Notes: a model not told the origin generated them from the letters alone. A stretch of DNA of 8,119 nucleotides from Acidobacteriota bacterium (GCA_013813075.1 JACCSI010000726.1:1-8119), one strand, 5' to 3'. Numbered from the stretch's first letter, positions 1 through 6,583 are shown. Numbers and translations: made by a program.

Positions 1-1
1 G

Positions 2-148
2 TTGAATACCGGTGCCGCCTTGTTCATCGCCGGGCGAGCGGACTCGGTCAAAGCAGGCATTGCGCGTGGCGCCGAGGCGATTGACAGCGGCAGCGCCCAC
101 GACGTGCTCGCGCGTTTGGTGCGGATGTCGAACGAGGCGGCAGCGTGA
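2..148 (+). CDS. trpD: Anthranilate phosphoribosyltransferase, C-terminal end (partial)
   Basis: The first 48 codons of the window are the tail of a reading frame that enters from the left and stops at TGA 146-148. The readable peptide begins LNTGAALFIAGRADSVKAG, which matches the conserved C-terminal 'NAGAALYVAGKA' segment of TrpD, the enzyme that joins anthranilate to phosphoribosyl pyrophosphate in the second step of tryptophan synthesis. It is followed by the usual helix (ARGAEAIDSGSAHDVLARL) that ends this family. The catalytic and PRPP-binding parts lie outside the window. The stop codon overlaps the GTG start of trpC in the sequence GTGA, so translation is probably coupled. The identification rests on the short C-terminal motif plus the following trpC-trpF-trpB-trpA order, which makes it fairly safe. 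Confidence 0.9.
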   Translation: MNTGAALFIAGRADSVKAGIARGAEAIDSGSAHDVLARLVRMSNEAAA

Positions 149-951
149 CTCCGGCGTCGGCGCCAGATTTGCTCGAAGCGATTGTCGCGGCGACACGGCG
201 CATCGTGGCCGTCCGTCGTGATCGCGAGCCGCGCGCGATGCTGGAATCGCGCGCCGCAAACCGCGCGCCGCAAGGCGCGCGGTTCCGCGACGCCCTCGCC
301 GCCGGGCGCGTCAACATCATCGCGGAGTGCAAGCGCCGATCGCCGTCCAAGGGCGTCTTGCGGGCCGGCTACGATCCGGTGGCGATCGCCACGGCGTACG
401 AGGCCGCCGGCGCCGCCGCGGTGTCGGTGCTGACCGAACCGACGTTCTTTGACGGCGCGCTCGAGCATCTGGCTGCCGTGCGGGCCGCGGTGCGGCTGCC
501 GCTTCTGCGCAAGGACTTCCTCGTCGACGACTATCAACTGCTCGAGGCGCGTGCCAATGGGGCCGACGCGGTACTGTTGATCGTCGCGGCACTCACCGAC
601 GCCCGACTGGCGGCGTTGCGCGACAGTGCCGCCGCGATGGGCCTGGCGGTGCTGGTCGAAGTGCACGATGTCACGGAGCTGGCGCGCGCGCTCGATGCCG
701 GCGCCGACATCATCGGCGTGAACAACCGCAACCTCCGGACTCTGGAGGTGGATACACGCGCGTCAGAGGACGCCGCCACGCGCATTCCTGCGCACGTCGT
801 CGCCGTCAGCGAAAGTGGCCTCAGGACCGCCGGCGATGTCGCACGATTGCGCGGCCTCGGCTACCGTGCCTTTCTCGTCGGCGAGCGCCTCATGACGTCT
901 CCTGATCCAGGCAAGGCCCTCCGTGAGCTGCTCGTGGCGGAGCAGTTGTGA
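145..951 (+). CDS. trpC: Indole-3-glycerol phosphate synthase
   Basis: This 268-residue protein is a cytoplasmic (beta/alpha)8-barrel enzyme that closes the ring of CdRP to give indole-3-glycerol phosphate, CO2 and water. The family hallmarks occur in order: IIAECKRRSPSKG (residues 58-70; Glu61 and Lys63 match the catalytic pair E51/K53 of the Sulfolobus enzyme), RKDF (Lys123, the general acid lysine), VEVH (Glu172), GVNNRNL (Asn193/Asn194) and SESG (Glu223, Ser224 in the phosphate/product site). Length is normal. GTG at 145 is chosen because it overlaps the trpD stop as GTGA and places the barrel correctly. Residues 39-47 (NRAPQGARF), in the variable linker before the first barrel strand, are encoded by a perfect inverted repeat listed separately. 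The enzyme is a separate protein, not fused to TrpF as in E. coli. Confidence 0.97.
   Translation: MTPASAPDLLEAIVAATRRIVAVRRDREPRAMLESRAANRAPQGARFRDALAAGRVNIIAECKRRSPSKGVLRAGYDPVAIATAYEAAGAAAVSVLTEPTFFDGALEHLAAVRAAVRLPLLRKDFLVDDYQLLEARANGADAVLLIVAALTDARLAALRDSAAAMGLAVLVEVHDVTELARALDAGADIIGVNNRNLRTLEVDTRASEDAATRIPAHVVAVSESGLRTAGDVARLRGLGYRAFLVGERLMTSPDPGKALRELLVAEQL
231..254 (+). repeat. 8-bp inverted repeat (hairpin A) in the 5' part of trpC
   Basis: GCGCGCGA (231-238) is the exact reverse complement of TCGCGCGC (247-254), with an 8-base loop. It lies 86 bases into trpC, directly before the stronger hairpin at 259-284. In GC-rich coding DNA an 8-bp match can arise by chance, so a function is not claimed. 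Confidence 0.45.
259..284 (+). repeat. Perfect 11-bp inverted repeat with GCAA loop (hairpin B) inside trpC
   Basis: AACCGCGCGCC (259-269) and GGCGCGCGGTT (274-284) are exact reverse complements separated by GCAA (270-273). In RNA this is an 11-bp stem closed by a GNRA-type tetraloop, which is a very stable fold. The repeat is in frame and encodes residues 39-47 of TrpC, in the poorly conserved linker before strand beta-1 where insertions are tolerated. Possible readings are a small palindromic (REP- or RPE-like) element, an mRNA stability or pausing signal, or chance in GC-rich DNA. No T-run follows, so it is not a standard terminator. Confidence 0.6.
939..942 (+). promoter_or_regulatory. 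Ribosome binding site of trpF
   Basis: GGAG lies 5 bases before the GTG at 948, inside the last codons of trpC. It favours the GTG at 948 over the in-frame ATG at 957, which would have a 14-base spacing. Confidence 0.6.
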
Positions 952-1541
952 CGTTCATGAAGTTTTGCGGCATGACCCGCGAGCAGGACGTCAGGCTTGC
1001 CGGTGCGCTTGGCGTGGACGCCGTCGGATTCGTGCTCTGGCCGACCAGCCCCCGCGCGGTCGATCCGGCCCGTCTTGCCGCCTTGATCCGTGTCTTGCCG
1101 ACGTCCACGGCGCCAGTGGGCGTGTTCGTCAGCCCGTCGAACGACGATCTCGATCGCGCGATCGACGCGGGCATTCGCATCGTGCAGATTCACGGCGCGA
1201 CGGCACCAGGATTCGTCCCGCCAACGACAGTGTGGGTCTCGCGTTCGCTGGAGGCCGGCTTCGACGACGTCTCCCGCGAAATGACGCTCGTGCTCGATGC
1301 GCACGATCCGGCCCGGCACGGTGGCACTGGACAGGCGATCGACTGGGCGCGAGCGGCAACGATCGCCGCCGCCCGTCGCGTCGTGCTCGCCGGCGGGCTG
1401 ACGGCCGCTAACGTTACCGAGGCCATTCGGCAGGTGCGTCCGTACGGGGTGGACGTGGCCTCTGGGATTGAAGATCGGCCGGGCGTGAAGAACGCGCAGG
1501 CCATGGAAGCATTCGTCGCCGCCGTGCGTGAGGCAGATTAA
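948..1541 (+). CDS. trpF: Phosphoribosylanthranilate isomerase
   Basis: This 197-residue single-domain (beta/alpha)8-barrel protein catalyses the Amadori rearrangement of phosphoribosylanthranilate to CdRP, the step before TrpC. The family signature KFCGMT (residues 5-10) carries Cys7, matching the general base Cys7 of the Thermotoga enzyme, and LVLDAHD (114-120) carries Asp117, matching the general acid Asp126. GVFV (58-61), VQIHG (79-83), GGTGQAIDW (125-133), VLAGGL (146-151) and GVDVASGIE..PGVKN (167-182) form the remaining barrel and phosphate-binding motifs. The GTG start overlaps the trpC stop (GTGA, 948-951) and has a GGAG five bases upstream. The stop TAA is immediately followed by the ATG of trpB. 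Order trpC-trpF as separate genes is the common non-enteric arrangement. Confidence 0.97.
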   Translation: MTFMKFCGMTREQDVRLAGALGVDAVGFVLWPTSPRAVDPARLAALIRVLPTSTAPVGVFVSPSNDDLDRAIDAGIRIVQIHGATAPGFVPPTTVWVSRSLEAGFDDVSREMTLVLDAHDPARHGGTGQAIDWARAATIAAARRVVLAGGLTAANVTEAIRQVRPYGVDVASGIEDRPGVKNAQAMEAFVAAVREAD

Positions 1542-2786
1542 ATGACAACGAACACAAGTGTGCCGGCTGGGGTGTGGTTTGGGCGACGCGATCCGGATGC
1601 GCGCGGGTACTTTGGCGCGTTTGGCGGACGCTTCGTGCCGGAAACGTTGGTCGCGCCGATTGAGGCGCTCGAAAAGGAGTATTTGCGGGCGAGACAAGAC
1701 GACGGCTTCGCCGCTGAACTCTCCCGGCTGTTGACGCATTATGTCGGGCGGGCAACGCCGCTATGGGACGCTCGCCGACTCCGCCAGCACTGCGGCGGCG
1801 CCCGCATCCTGCTGAAGCGCGAAGACCTGACGCATACTGGCGCGCACAAGATCAACAACGCGCTCGGTCAGGCGCTGCTGGCACAGCGCATGGGCAAGAA
1901 ACGGATCGTCGCCGAAACCGGGGCGGGACAGCATGGCGTCGCGAGCGCCACGGTATGCGCGCTTCTTGGTCTCGAGTGCGTCGTCTACATGGGCGCCGAG
2001 GACATGGCACGTCAAGCCCTCAATGTGTTTCGCATGCGACTGCTCGGCGCGGAAGTGCGCTGCGTCGAGGCTGGTGCCAAGACGTTGAAAGACGCCATCA
2101 ACGAAGCGATGCGCGACTGGGTCGCACGGCCCGAAGACACCCATTACCTCCTGGGGTCGGCGCTCGGACCGCACCCCTACCCGCTCATGGTGCGGGAATT
2201 TCAGTCGGTCATCGGGCGCGAAGCCAAGGCACAGTGCCTCGAGCAGATCGGCCGGCTGCCCGACGCCGTGATCGCCTGTGTTGGCGGGGGGAGCAACGCG
2301 ATTGGCATCTTCGATGCCTTTATCGACGAGCCCAAAGTGCGCCTGATCGGCATCGAAGCTGGCGGGGAGGCGATCACGCCCGGACGGCATGCCGCACGGT
2401 TCGCCGGCGGATCTGCTGGGGTGTTGCAGGGCACGCGCACTTTCGTCCTGCAGGACAGCCACGGCAACATTGAACTGACACACTCGGTGTCGGCAGGGTT
2501 GGATTACGCCGCCGTCGGCCCCGAACACGCTTGGCTGCACGACCGTGGCCGGGCCGAGTATCACCATGTCTCGGATGACGAGGCGCTCCAGGCGTTTCGG
2601 ACGCTGGCTCGGACCGAGGGGATTCTGCCGGCGCTCGAATCATCCCATGCCATTGCCTACGTGATGACGGTCGCCCGCGGGCTGGGTAAGGATGCGGTGT
2701 TGCTGGTCAACTTGTCCGGGCGCGGCGACAAGGATGTGCAGACGGTGGAGAAGCGTCTCCAGGAGCAGGCGAATGTCGCGGATTGA
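1542..2786 (+). CDS. trpB: Tryptophan synthase beta chain
   Basis: This 414-residue PLP enzyme condenses indole, delivered through the tunnel from the alpha chain, with serine to give tryptophan. It is a TrpB1-type chain of usual length. [16 protein letters not shown] (residues 91-106) contains the PLP-binding Lys103 (Lys87 in Salmonella), AETGAGQHG (124-132) carries the catalytic Glu125 (Glu109 in Salmonella), GGGSNAIG (248-255) binds the PLP phosphate, and LESSHAIAY plus LSGRGDKD (391-398) form the cofactor pocket. The N-terminal [24 protein letters not shown] segment contacts the alpha chain in this family. The ATG directly follows the trpF stop, with GAGG at 1530-1533 as ribosome binding site. 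The 3' end overlaps trpA by 14 bases, as expected for subunits of one complex made in equal amounts. Confidence 0.98.
   Translation: MTTNTSVPAGVWFGRRDPDARGYFGAFGGRFVPETLVAPIEALEKEYLRARQDDGFAAELSRLLTHYVGRATPLWDARRLRQHCGGARILLKREDLTHTGAHKINNALGQALLAQRMGKKRIVAETGAGQHGVASATVCALLGLECVVYMGAEDMARQALNVFRMRLLGAEVRCVEAGAKTLKDAINEAMRDWVARPEDTHYLLGSALGPHPYPLMVREFQSVIGREAKAQCLEQIGRLPDAVIACVGGGSNAIGIFDAFIDEPKVRLIGIEAGGEAITPGRHAARFAGGSAGVLQGTRTFVLQDSHGNIELTHSVSAGLDYAAVGPEHAWLHDRGRAEYHHVSDDEALQAFRTLARTEGILPALESSHAIAYVMTVARGLGKDAVLLVNLSGRGDKDVQTVEKRLQEQANVAD
2746..2761 (+). repeat. Small hairpin just before the trpA ribosome binding site
   Basis: TGGAGA (2746-2751) pairs with TCTCCA (2756-2761) around an AGCG loop. 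The last paired base is the first base of the AGGAG ribosome binding site of trpA (2761-2765), all within the trpB coding sequence. Ribosomes finishing trpB would open it, which could contribute to coupling. It is short, so a role is only possible. Confidence 0.35.
2761..2765 (+). promoter_or_regulatory. Ribosome binding site of trpA
   Basis: AGGAG lies 7 bases before the ATG at 2773. This decides the trpA start: the reading frame is open further upstream inside trpB, but the family N-terminus begins here. Confidence 0.7.
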
Positions 2787-3558
2787 CGCCGCCTTCCGCG
2801 ACCTTCGCAGGGAGGGACGCACCGGTTTGGTGACCTACGTCACAGCCGGTGACCCGGACCTCGAACGCAGTCGTGAGATTCTGCTGCGCCTGGCGCGTGG
2901 CGGCGCCGATCTCATCGAAGTCGGCGTGCCGTTTTCAGACCCACTCGCGGACGGGCCCGTCATCCAGCGCGCGACGGAGCGGGCGATCGCCGCAGGCTCG
3001 ACGCTCGTCAAGGTCCTCGGCATGGTGTCCGACGTTCGACCGCTCATCGACGCGCCGATCGTCATTTTCAGTTATGCCAACCCGATCTTGCGAATGGGCC
3101 TGGACGAGTTCGTCAACCGCGCCAGGCAGGCGGGGGTAGACGGAGTGTTGACGCTGGATGTGCCACCGGAGGAATCGGAGCAGTTCCGTGCCGCGCTGTC
3201 GAAGGCGCGCATTGATACAATTTTCTTGTTGAGCCCGACCACCAGCGCCGCTCGCATCCGCCGCGCGTCCGCGTTGGGCAGCGGCTTTCTCTACGGGATC
3301 TCGCGGCTCGGTGTGACCGGTGTGCGCGACGACGTCGCCGACTCGGCGCGAGAGTTGGCCGAACGCGTGCGCCAGGAAACAGGGATGCCGCTCGCATTGG
3401 GGTTTGGCTTCTCGCGGCCCGAGCACATCCGAGCCGTCGCCGCATTTGCTGACGCCGCCGTCGTGGGCAGTGCACTGGTCAGTGTCATCGCGGAGCACGG
3501 TCAATCGCCGGGTCTGCTCGACGAGGTCGAGCGGTATGTTCGATGGCTGAAGAGCTGA
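2773..3558 (+). CDS. trpA: Tryptophan synthase alpha chain
   Basis: This 261-residue (beta/alpha)8-barrel protein splits indole-3-glycerol phosphate into indole and glyceraldehyde 3-phosphate and passes indole to TrpB. The strongest signature is [16 protein letters not shown] (residues 47-62), which places the catalytic pair at Glu49 and Asp60, the same numbers as in E. coli. [11 protein letters not shown] (19-29) is the usual first strand. [14 protein letters not shown] (IFLLSPTTS) and [13 protein letters not shown] segments form loop 6 and the phosphate site, and [11 protein letters not shown] plus AAVVGSALV complete the barrel. The ATG at 2773 is preferred because it has AGGAG seven bases before it and gives a standard N-terminus. 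The gene overlaps trpB by 14 bases and the following chorismate mutase gene by 16, so all three are probably translationally coupled. Confidence 0.97.
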   Translation: MSRIDAAFRDLRREGRTGLVTYVTAGDPDLERSREILLRLARGGADLIEVGVPFSDPLADGPVIQRATERAIAAGSTLVKVLGMVSDVRPLIDAPIVIFSYANPILRMGLDEFVNRARQAGVDGVLTLDVPPEESEQFRAALSKARIDTIFLLSPTTSAARIRRASALGSGFLYGISRLGVTGVRDDVADSARELAERVRQETGMPLALGFGFSRPEHIRAVAAFADAAVVGSALVSVIAEHGQSPGLLDEVERYVRWLKS

Positions 3559-3851
3559 GCCTCGAATCGCTGCGGGAGGAGATCGACAAGATCGACGAGG
3601 TCATCGTGCGCCTGCTCGATCGACGGGCGCGGTGTGCCTATGCCATCGGCCGCGTCAAGAAAGAGCAGGGGCTGGCCATCTACGAGCCCAAGCGCGAGTC
3701 CGACGTCATCGCGCGGGTCAAGGCACTGAACATCAAGCTGGGCGGGCCCCTCGATGAACATGCGATTGGCCGGCTGTACGAACGCATCATCGACGAAGCG
3801 CGGCGGATACAGCGTATCGAGGCCAAGCATGAGCCCGAGTCTTTGGCGTAA
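3543..3851 (+). CDS. aroQ: Stand-alone AroQ-class chorismate mutase
   Basis: This 102-residue all-helical protein resembles the chorismate mutase domain of the E. coli P-protein and should convert chorismate to prephenate in the cytoplasm. The active-site positions line up with E. coli numbering: Arg11, Arg28, Lys39, Arg51 and Glu52 are all present, Asp48 is replaced by Glu48 (in IYEPKRESD), and Gln90 aligns with Gln88. There is no signal peptide, so it is not the secreted form. It overlaps the 3' end of trpA by 16 bases and is followed 23 bases later by DAHP synthase. In Bacillus-type enzymes the same domain is fused to the N-terminus of DAHP synthase as a feedback sensor; here it is free, so it may act alone or bind the neighbour's product. 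That partnership is inference. A weak GAGCGG at 3529-3534 may serve as ribosome binding site. Confidence 0.93.
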   Translation: MAEELSLESLREEIDKIDEVIVRLLDRRARCAYAIGRVKKEQGLAIYEPKRESDVIARVKALNIKLGGPLDEHAIGRLYERIIDEARRIQRIEAKHEPESLA

Positions 3852-3863
3852 CTTGTCTGCATT

Positions 3864-3867
3864 GGAG
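3864..3867 (+). promoter_or_regulatory. Ribosome binding site of the DAHP synthase gene
   Basis: GGAG sits 7 bases before the ATG at 3875 in the 23-base gap after aroQ. This is the first gene boundary visible here without overlapping or abutting ends, so initiation is probably independent. Confidence 0.65.
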
Positions 3868-3874
3868 CACTGAG

Positions 3875-4921
3875 ATGGTAGTCGTAATGAAAGAACGGGC
3901 CAGCGACGAGCAGGTCGAGCATGTCATTGCTCACCTCGTCGAGCTCGGCATGGACGTGCATCGGTCGAGCGGGGCGTCACGCATCGTACTGGGTGTGGTC
4001 GGGAGCGGCAAGGTCGACCCTCGGCTCATTGAGTTGCTCGACGGCGTCCACGAGGTCTTGCGAATCAGCGAACCGTACAAGCTGGCGAGCCGCACCTTCA
4101 AAGCCGAGGACACCGTGATCGTCAGCGGCGACGTGCGCATCGGCGGTGACGAGGTCATCGTGATGGCCGGGCCGTGCTCGGCCGAGACCGAAACGCAGGT
4201 CAACAGCAGCGCGGCCGCGGTCAAGCGCGCTGGGGCAAAGGTGTTGCGCGGGGGCGCGTTCAAGCCCCGCAGCTCGCCGTACAGTTTTCAGGGCCTCGGC
4301 GAGCAGGGCTTGCAGATGCTCCGCTCGGCCGCCAATGCGCAGGACTTGAAGTTGATCACCGAGGTGATGGACATCAGTCAGATTGAGGTCATCGACAAGT
4401 ACGCCGACTTTTTTCAGGTTGGCGCGCGCAACATGCAGAACTTCACCCTCCTGCGCGAGCTTGGCCGCACGCGCAAGCCCGTAATGCTCAAGCGCGGCAT
4501 TTCCGCGACGATCGAGGAGTGGCTGCTGTCCGCGGAATACATACTGTCGGGGGGCAATACTCAGGTCATGCTCTGCGAGCGCGGCATCCGCACGTTCGAG
4601 AGCGCCACACGCAACACGCTCGACATCTCGGCGATTCCGGTGGTCAAGCAATTGAGCCACCTTCCGATGTTTGTCGACCCCAGCCACGGCACCGGTCGGC
4701 GCGACAAGGTCGGTGCCATGGCGCGGGCGGCAGTCGCGGCGGGTGCCGACGGGCTGATCATCGAGGTGCATTGCGACCCGGACCGCGCACTCAGCGACGG
4801 TGCGCAGTCGATGTTCCCGGGGCAATTCGATCGCCTCATGGCAGAACTACGCATCATTGCGCCGGCCATTGGCCGAAGCATCTGCCTGGAGCCGGTGGCG
4901 CGCCGGGGTTGGGCGCGATAG
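3875..4921 (+). CDS. aroF: 3-deoxy-7-phosphoheptulonate (DAHP) synthase, type I-beta with N-terminal ferredoxin-like domain
   Basis: This 348-residue enzyme condenses phosphoenolpyruvate with erythrose 4-phosphate, the first committed step of the shikimate pathway. Residues 1-66 ([21 protein letters not shown] to about RISEPYKL) form the ferredoxin-like regulatory domain found in the Thermotoga enzyme, where it binds Tyr/Phe for feedback inhibition. The barrel follows from about 75. Metal ligands of the Thermotoga protein (C102, H272, E298, D309) appear as Cys101 (MAGPCSAE), His271 (VDPSHGTG), Glu297 (IIEVHCDPD) and Asp308 (ALSDGAQS). [19 protein letters not shown] (122-140) is the PEP/E4P site. 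The C-terminus carries about 12 residues ([13 protein letters not shown]) past the usual end. It sits between the chorismate mutase gene and tyrA. The symbol is a class name; subtype aroF/aroG cannot be told from sequence. Confidence 0.95.
   Translation: MVVVMKERASDEQVEHVIAHLVELGMDVHRSSGASRIVLGVVGSGKVDPRLIELLDGVHEVLRISEPYKLASRTFKAEDTVIVSGDVRIGGDEVIVMAGPCSAETETQVNSSAAAVKRAGAKVLRGGAFKPRSSPYSFQGLGEQGLQMLRSAANAQDLKLITEVMDISQIEVIDKYADFFQVGARNMQNFTLLRELGRTRKPVMLKRGISATIEEWLLSAEYILSGGNTQVMLCERGIRTFESATRNTLDISAIPVVKQLSHLPMFVDPSHGTGRRDKVGAMARAAVAAGADGLIIEVHCDPDRALSDGAQSMFPGQFDRLMAELRIIAPAIGRSICLEPVARRGWAR
4899..4917 (+). repeat. 6-bp hairpin at the end of the DAHP synthase gene
   Basis: CGCGCC (4899-4904) pairs with GGCGCG (4912-4917) around a 7-base loop, ending three bases before the final base of the stop codon. 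No T-run follows, so it does not look like an intrinsic terminator. It could slow a ribosome or protect mRNA; chance is also likely. Confidence 0.25.
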
Positions 4922-4967
4922 CCCGCCGATGCCTGGCCTTCAGCGCCGTGATGACAATGTCGATTAG

Positions 4968-5750
4968 TTGCGCGTGAAAATTGCGATCGTCGGACCAGGA
5001 CTCATTGGACGGTCCGTTGCCTTGGCTGCGCGGCGGGCGCAGACGCAGAACGAGATCGTCGAGGTTGACCGCGACGACTCCATCGACGCCCTAGCCGGCG
5101 CCGCGGTCATCGTTCTGGCGACGCCGGTGGACGTTATTCTCGAGCGCCTGCGCAACGTGTCCGAGGCGTTTCCCGACGCCGTGGTCCTCGACACCGGCAG
5201 CACCAAGAACGCGATCGTCGCCCGCGCGCGCGAGGCGCGGCTTGGCAACTTCGTCGGCGGTCACCCGATGGCGGGAGCGGCCAGCACGGGACCTGACGGC
5301 GCACGCGCGGACCTCTTCGACGGCAAGACATGGTTCCTCGTCCCGGGTGCGGCAACCCAGGCCGCCGCCGCCGTGGCGCGCGACTTTGTCCGCAGCCTGG
5401 GCGCCACCCCGGTGTTATTCGATGACGACGGTGGGGAGCACGATCGCGTGATGGCGGCCGTCAGCCATCTGCCGCAAGTGGTGGCGTCCGCATTGATGGC
5501 GGTTGTCGGTGATGCCGTCGGGAAACCGGGGCTGCAATGCGCGGGCAGTGGCCTTCGAGACATGACGCGGCTTGCGGCGAGCCGCGCCTCGGTGTGGGAG
5601 AGCGTGCTCGCCTCGAACCAGGCGCAGCTGCGGCCGCTCCTATTGACTATGGCCGACGCCCTGCGCGGCATGGCCGACCGACTGGACGACACCGAGACGG
5701 TGCGGCGGCTTTTCGAGGTCGCGGCCCACCACCGCCGTCAACTGGACTAG
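4968..5750 (+). CDS. tyrA: Prephenate dehydrogenase (short TyrA, no ACT domain)
   Basis: This 260-residue protein should oxidatively decarboxylate prephenate to 4-hydroxyphenylpyruvate (or arogenate to tyrosine). The Rossmann motif GPGLIG (residues 9-14) and Asp34 at the end of strand 2 (EIVEVDRD) suggest NAD+ rather than NADP+. Family motifs follow: VLDTGSTK (73-80), GGHPMAG (97-103, His99), SHLPQ (166-170, His167, matching the catalytic histidine of the Aquifex enzyme), and GSGLRDMTRLAASRASVWESVLASN (193-217) with the substrate-binding Arg. It ends without an ACT domain, so Tyr feedback likely acts elsewhere. An in-frame TAG directly precedes TTG 4968; GTG at 4974 (MKIAIVG) is an equally good start, and neither has a ribosome binding site. 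The stop shares CTAG with the convergent methyltransferase gene. Prephenate versus arogenate preference cannot be decided. Confidence 0.93.
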   Translation: MRVKIAIVGPGLIGRSVALAARRAQTQNEIVEVDRDDSIDALAGAAVIVLATPVDVILERLRNVSEAFPDAVVLDTGSTKNAIVARAREARLGNFVGGHPMAGAASTGPDGARADLFDGKTWFLVPGAATQAAAAVARDFVRSLGATPVLFDDDGGEHDRVMAAVSHLPQVVASALMAVVGDAVGKPGLQCAGSGLRDMTRLAASRASVWESVLASNQAQLRPLLLTMADALRGMADRLDDTETVRRLFEVAAHHRRQLD

Positions 5751-6583
5751 CGCGCGGTCTCGAAGAGCCACACATCCGTCGCGAGCGTCACCTCGAGCGG
5801 CTTCAGCGCATCGATGCGATCGATCAGGCTGCGTCGTGCGCCGCGATATGTCCCACGCAGGAGGTCGACCAAGGCGTCTGGTTCGAGGCGGTGTGTGGCG
5901 CGCAGTGAAAATCGCTCAACCAGCGCAAACCACGGGAGGTGCTCGGCCGTGAGCGCCTCGGAACGATCGTGCCGGACCCCGTGACCCTGGACGGACTCAC
6001 GCAGCTCGATGAGATCATCTCGACCCGGAACGCCAATCAGCAGCCACCCTTTGCGTGTCAGCACGCGTGCGCACTCGGCGGGATTGCGGCGGCCATGCAG
6101 CGAGAGCACCAGGTCGACGCTGCGATCGAGCAGCGGCAAACGTCGATCGGCGTTGGCCACGACCCATGTCACGTCAGGAAACGCGCGTATCGCGTGCGCG
6201 ACGGCCGACGTGGACAAATCGATGCCAACGCCACTGATCCGACGAGCGGCCGCAAGCGCGCCAAGCACGTTACCGCCCCCGGCGCCGAGTTCGGCCACCA
6301 CGGCGCCGTCAGTTAGCCTCAAGGCCGCGGCGCGTGCGACGAATCCGTCGACGATCTGGCGGCCGACGCCGGCGGCGAGCAGGCGTGATCGAGCCGCAAC
6401 CGCCTCCTTTGCATCCCCGGCGGCCAGCGTCCGACGATCTTGCGGCTGCAGCAGGTTGACGTATCCGCTGCGCGCGACGTCGTAGGCATGACCCCGGGTA
6501 CACGTAAGCACCGGCCCGCGCGCCTCGAGCCACAGGCCACAGTCGCGAACCGTGCAGGCGAGGGGAGGAGACGGCTTCAGCAA
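5747..6583 (-). CDS. rlmA: 23S rRNA (guanine-N1)-methyltransferase, RlmA family
   Basis: This 278-residue protein resembles RlmA/RrmA, which methylates N1 of a guanine in hairpin 35 of 23S rRNA (G745 in E. coli) using S-adenosylmethionine. The N-terminus holds a zinc-binding set, Cys10-x4-Cys15 and Cys28-x3-His32 (E. coli has a C-x2-C first pair), followed by the family segment AYDVARSGYVNLLQPQDRR (33-51) and GDAKEAVAARSRLLAAG (56-72). The SAM site is VAELGAGGGNVL (96-107) with Asp122 in GVGIDLS. WLLIGVPGRDDLIELRE (180-196) is the conserved strand after the active site. The start is TTG at 6583; an in-frame TAA lies three codons upstream and there is no ATG or GTG before the zinc finger. Whether G745 or G748 is the target cannot be read from sequence. 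Confidence 0.88.
   Translation of the reverse strand: MLKPSPPLACTVRDCGLWLEARGPVLTCTRGHAYDVARSGYVNLLQPQDRRTLAAGDAKEAVAARSRLLAAGVGRQIVDGFVARAAALRLTDGAVVAELGAGGGNVLGALAAARRISGVGIDLSTSAVAHAIRAFPDVTWVVANADRRLPLLDRSVDLVLSLHGRRNPAECARVLTRKGWLLIGVPGRDDLIELRESVQGHGVRHDRSEALTAEHLPWFALVERFSLRATHRLEPDALVDLLRGTYRGARRSLIDRIDALKPLEVTLATDVWLFETAR

Noticed and set aside
1..148. trp attenuator or leader peptide
   Set aside because: The window starts inside trpD; any leader would be upstream of trpE, outside the window.
861..1739. Long minus-strand open frame (292 codons) opposite trpC, trpF and trpB
   Set aside because: It has no recognisable motif and lies fully opposite genes with clear catalytic residues. 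High GC leaves long open antisense frames by chance.
1761..2567. 268-codon minus-strand open frame opposite trpB
   Set aside because: Low-complexity composition mirroring the trpB codons, no family motif, no start context.
2692..2772. Upstream extension of trpA to 2692
   Set aside because: The family N-terminus and a good AGGAG site support ATG 2773; the extension is the trpB sequence in another frame.
3977..4825. 282-codon minus-strand open frame opposite the DAHP synthase gene
   Set aside because: Same reason: an antisense shadow of a well-supported gene.
4899..4967. Terminator between the DAHP synthase gene and tyrA
   Set aside because: A 6-bp hairpin exists at 4899-4917 but no T-run follows and tyrA continues the pathway on the same strand.
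4519..4977. Possible frameshift extending the DAHP synthase C-terminus into another frame
   Set aside because: The in-frame protein already includes the full barrel and all metal ligands and ends slightly past the usual length, so no frameshift is needed.
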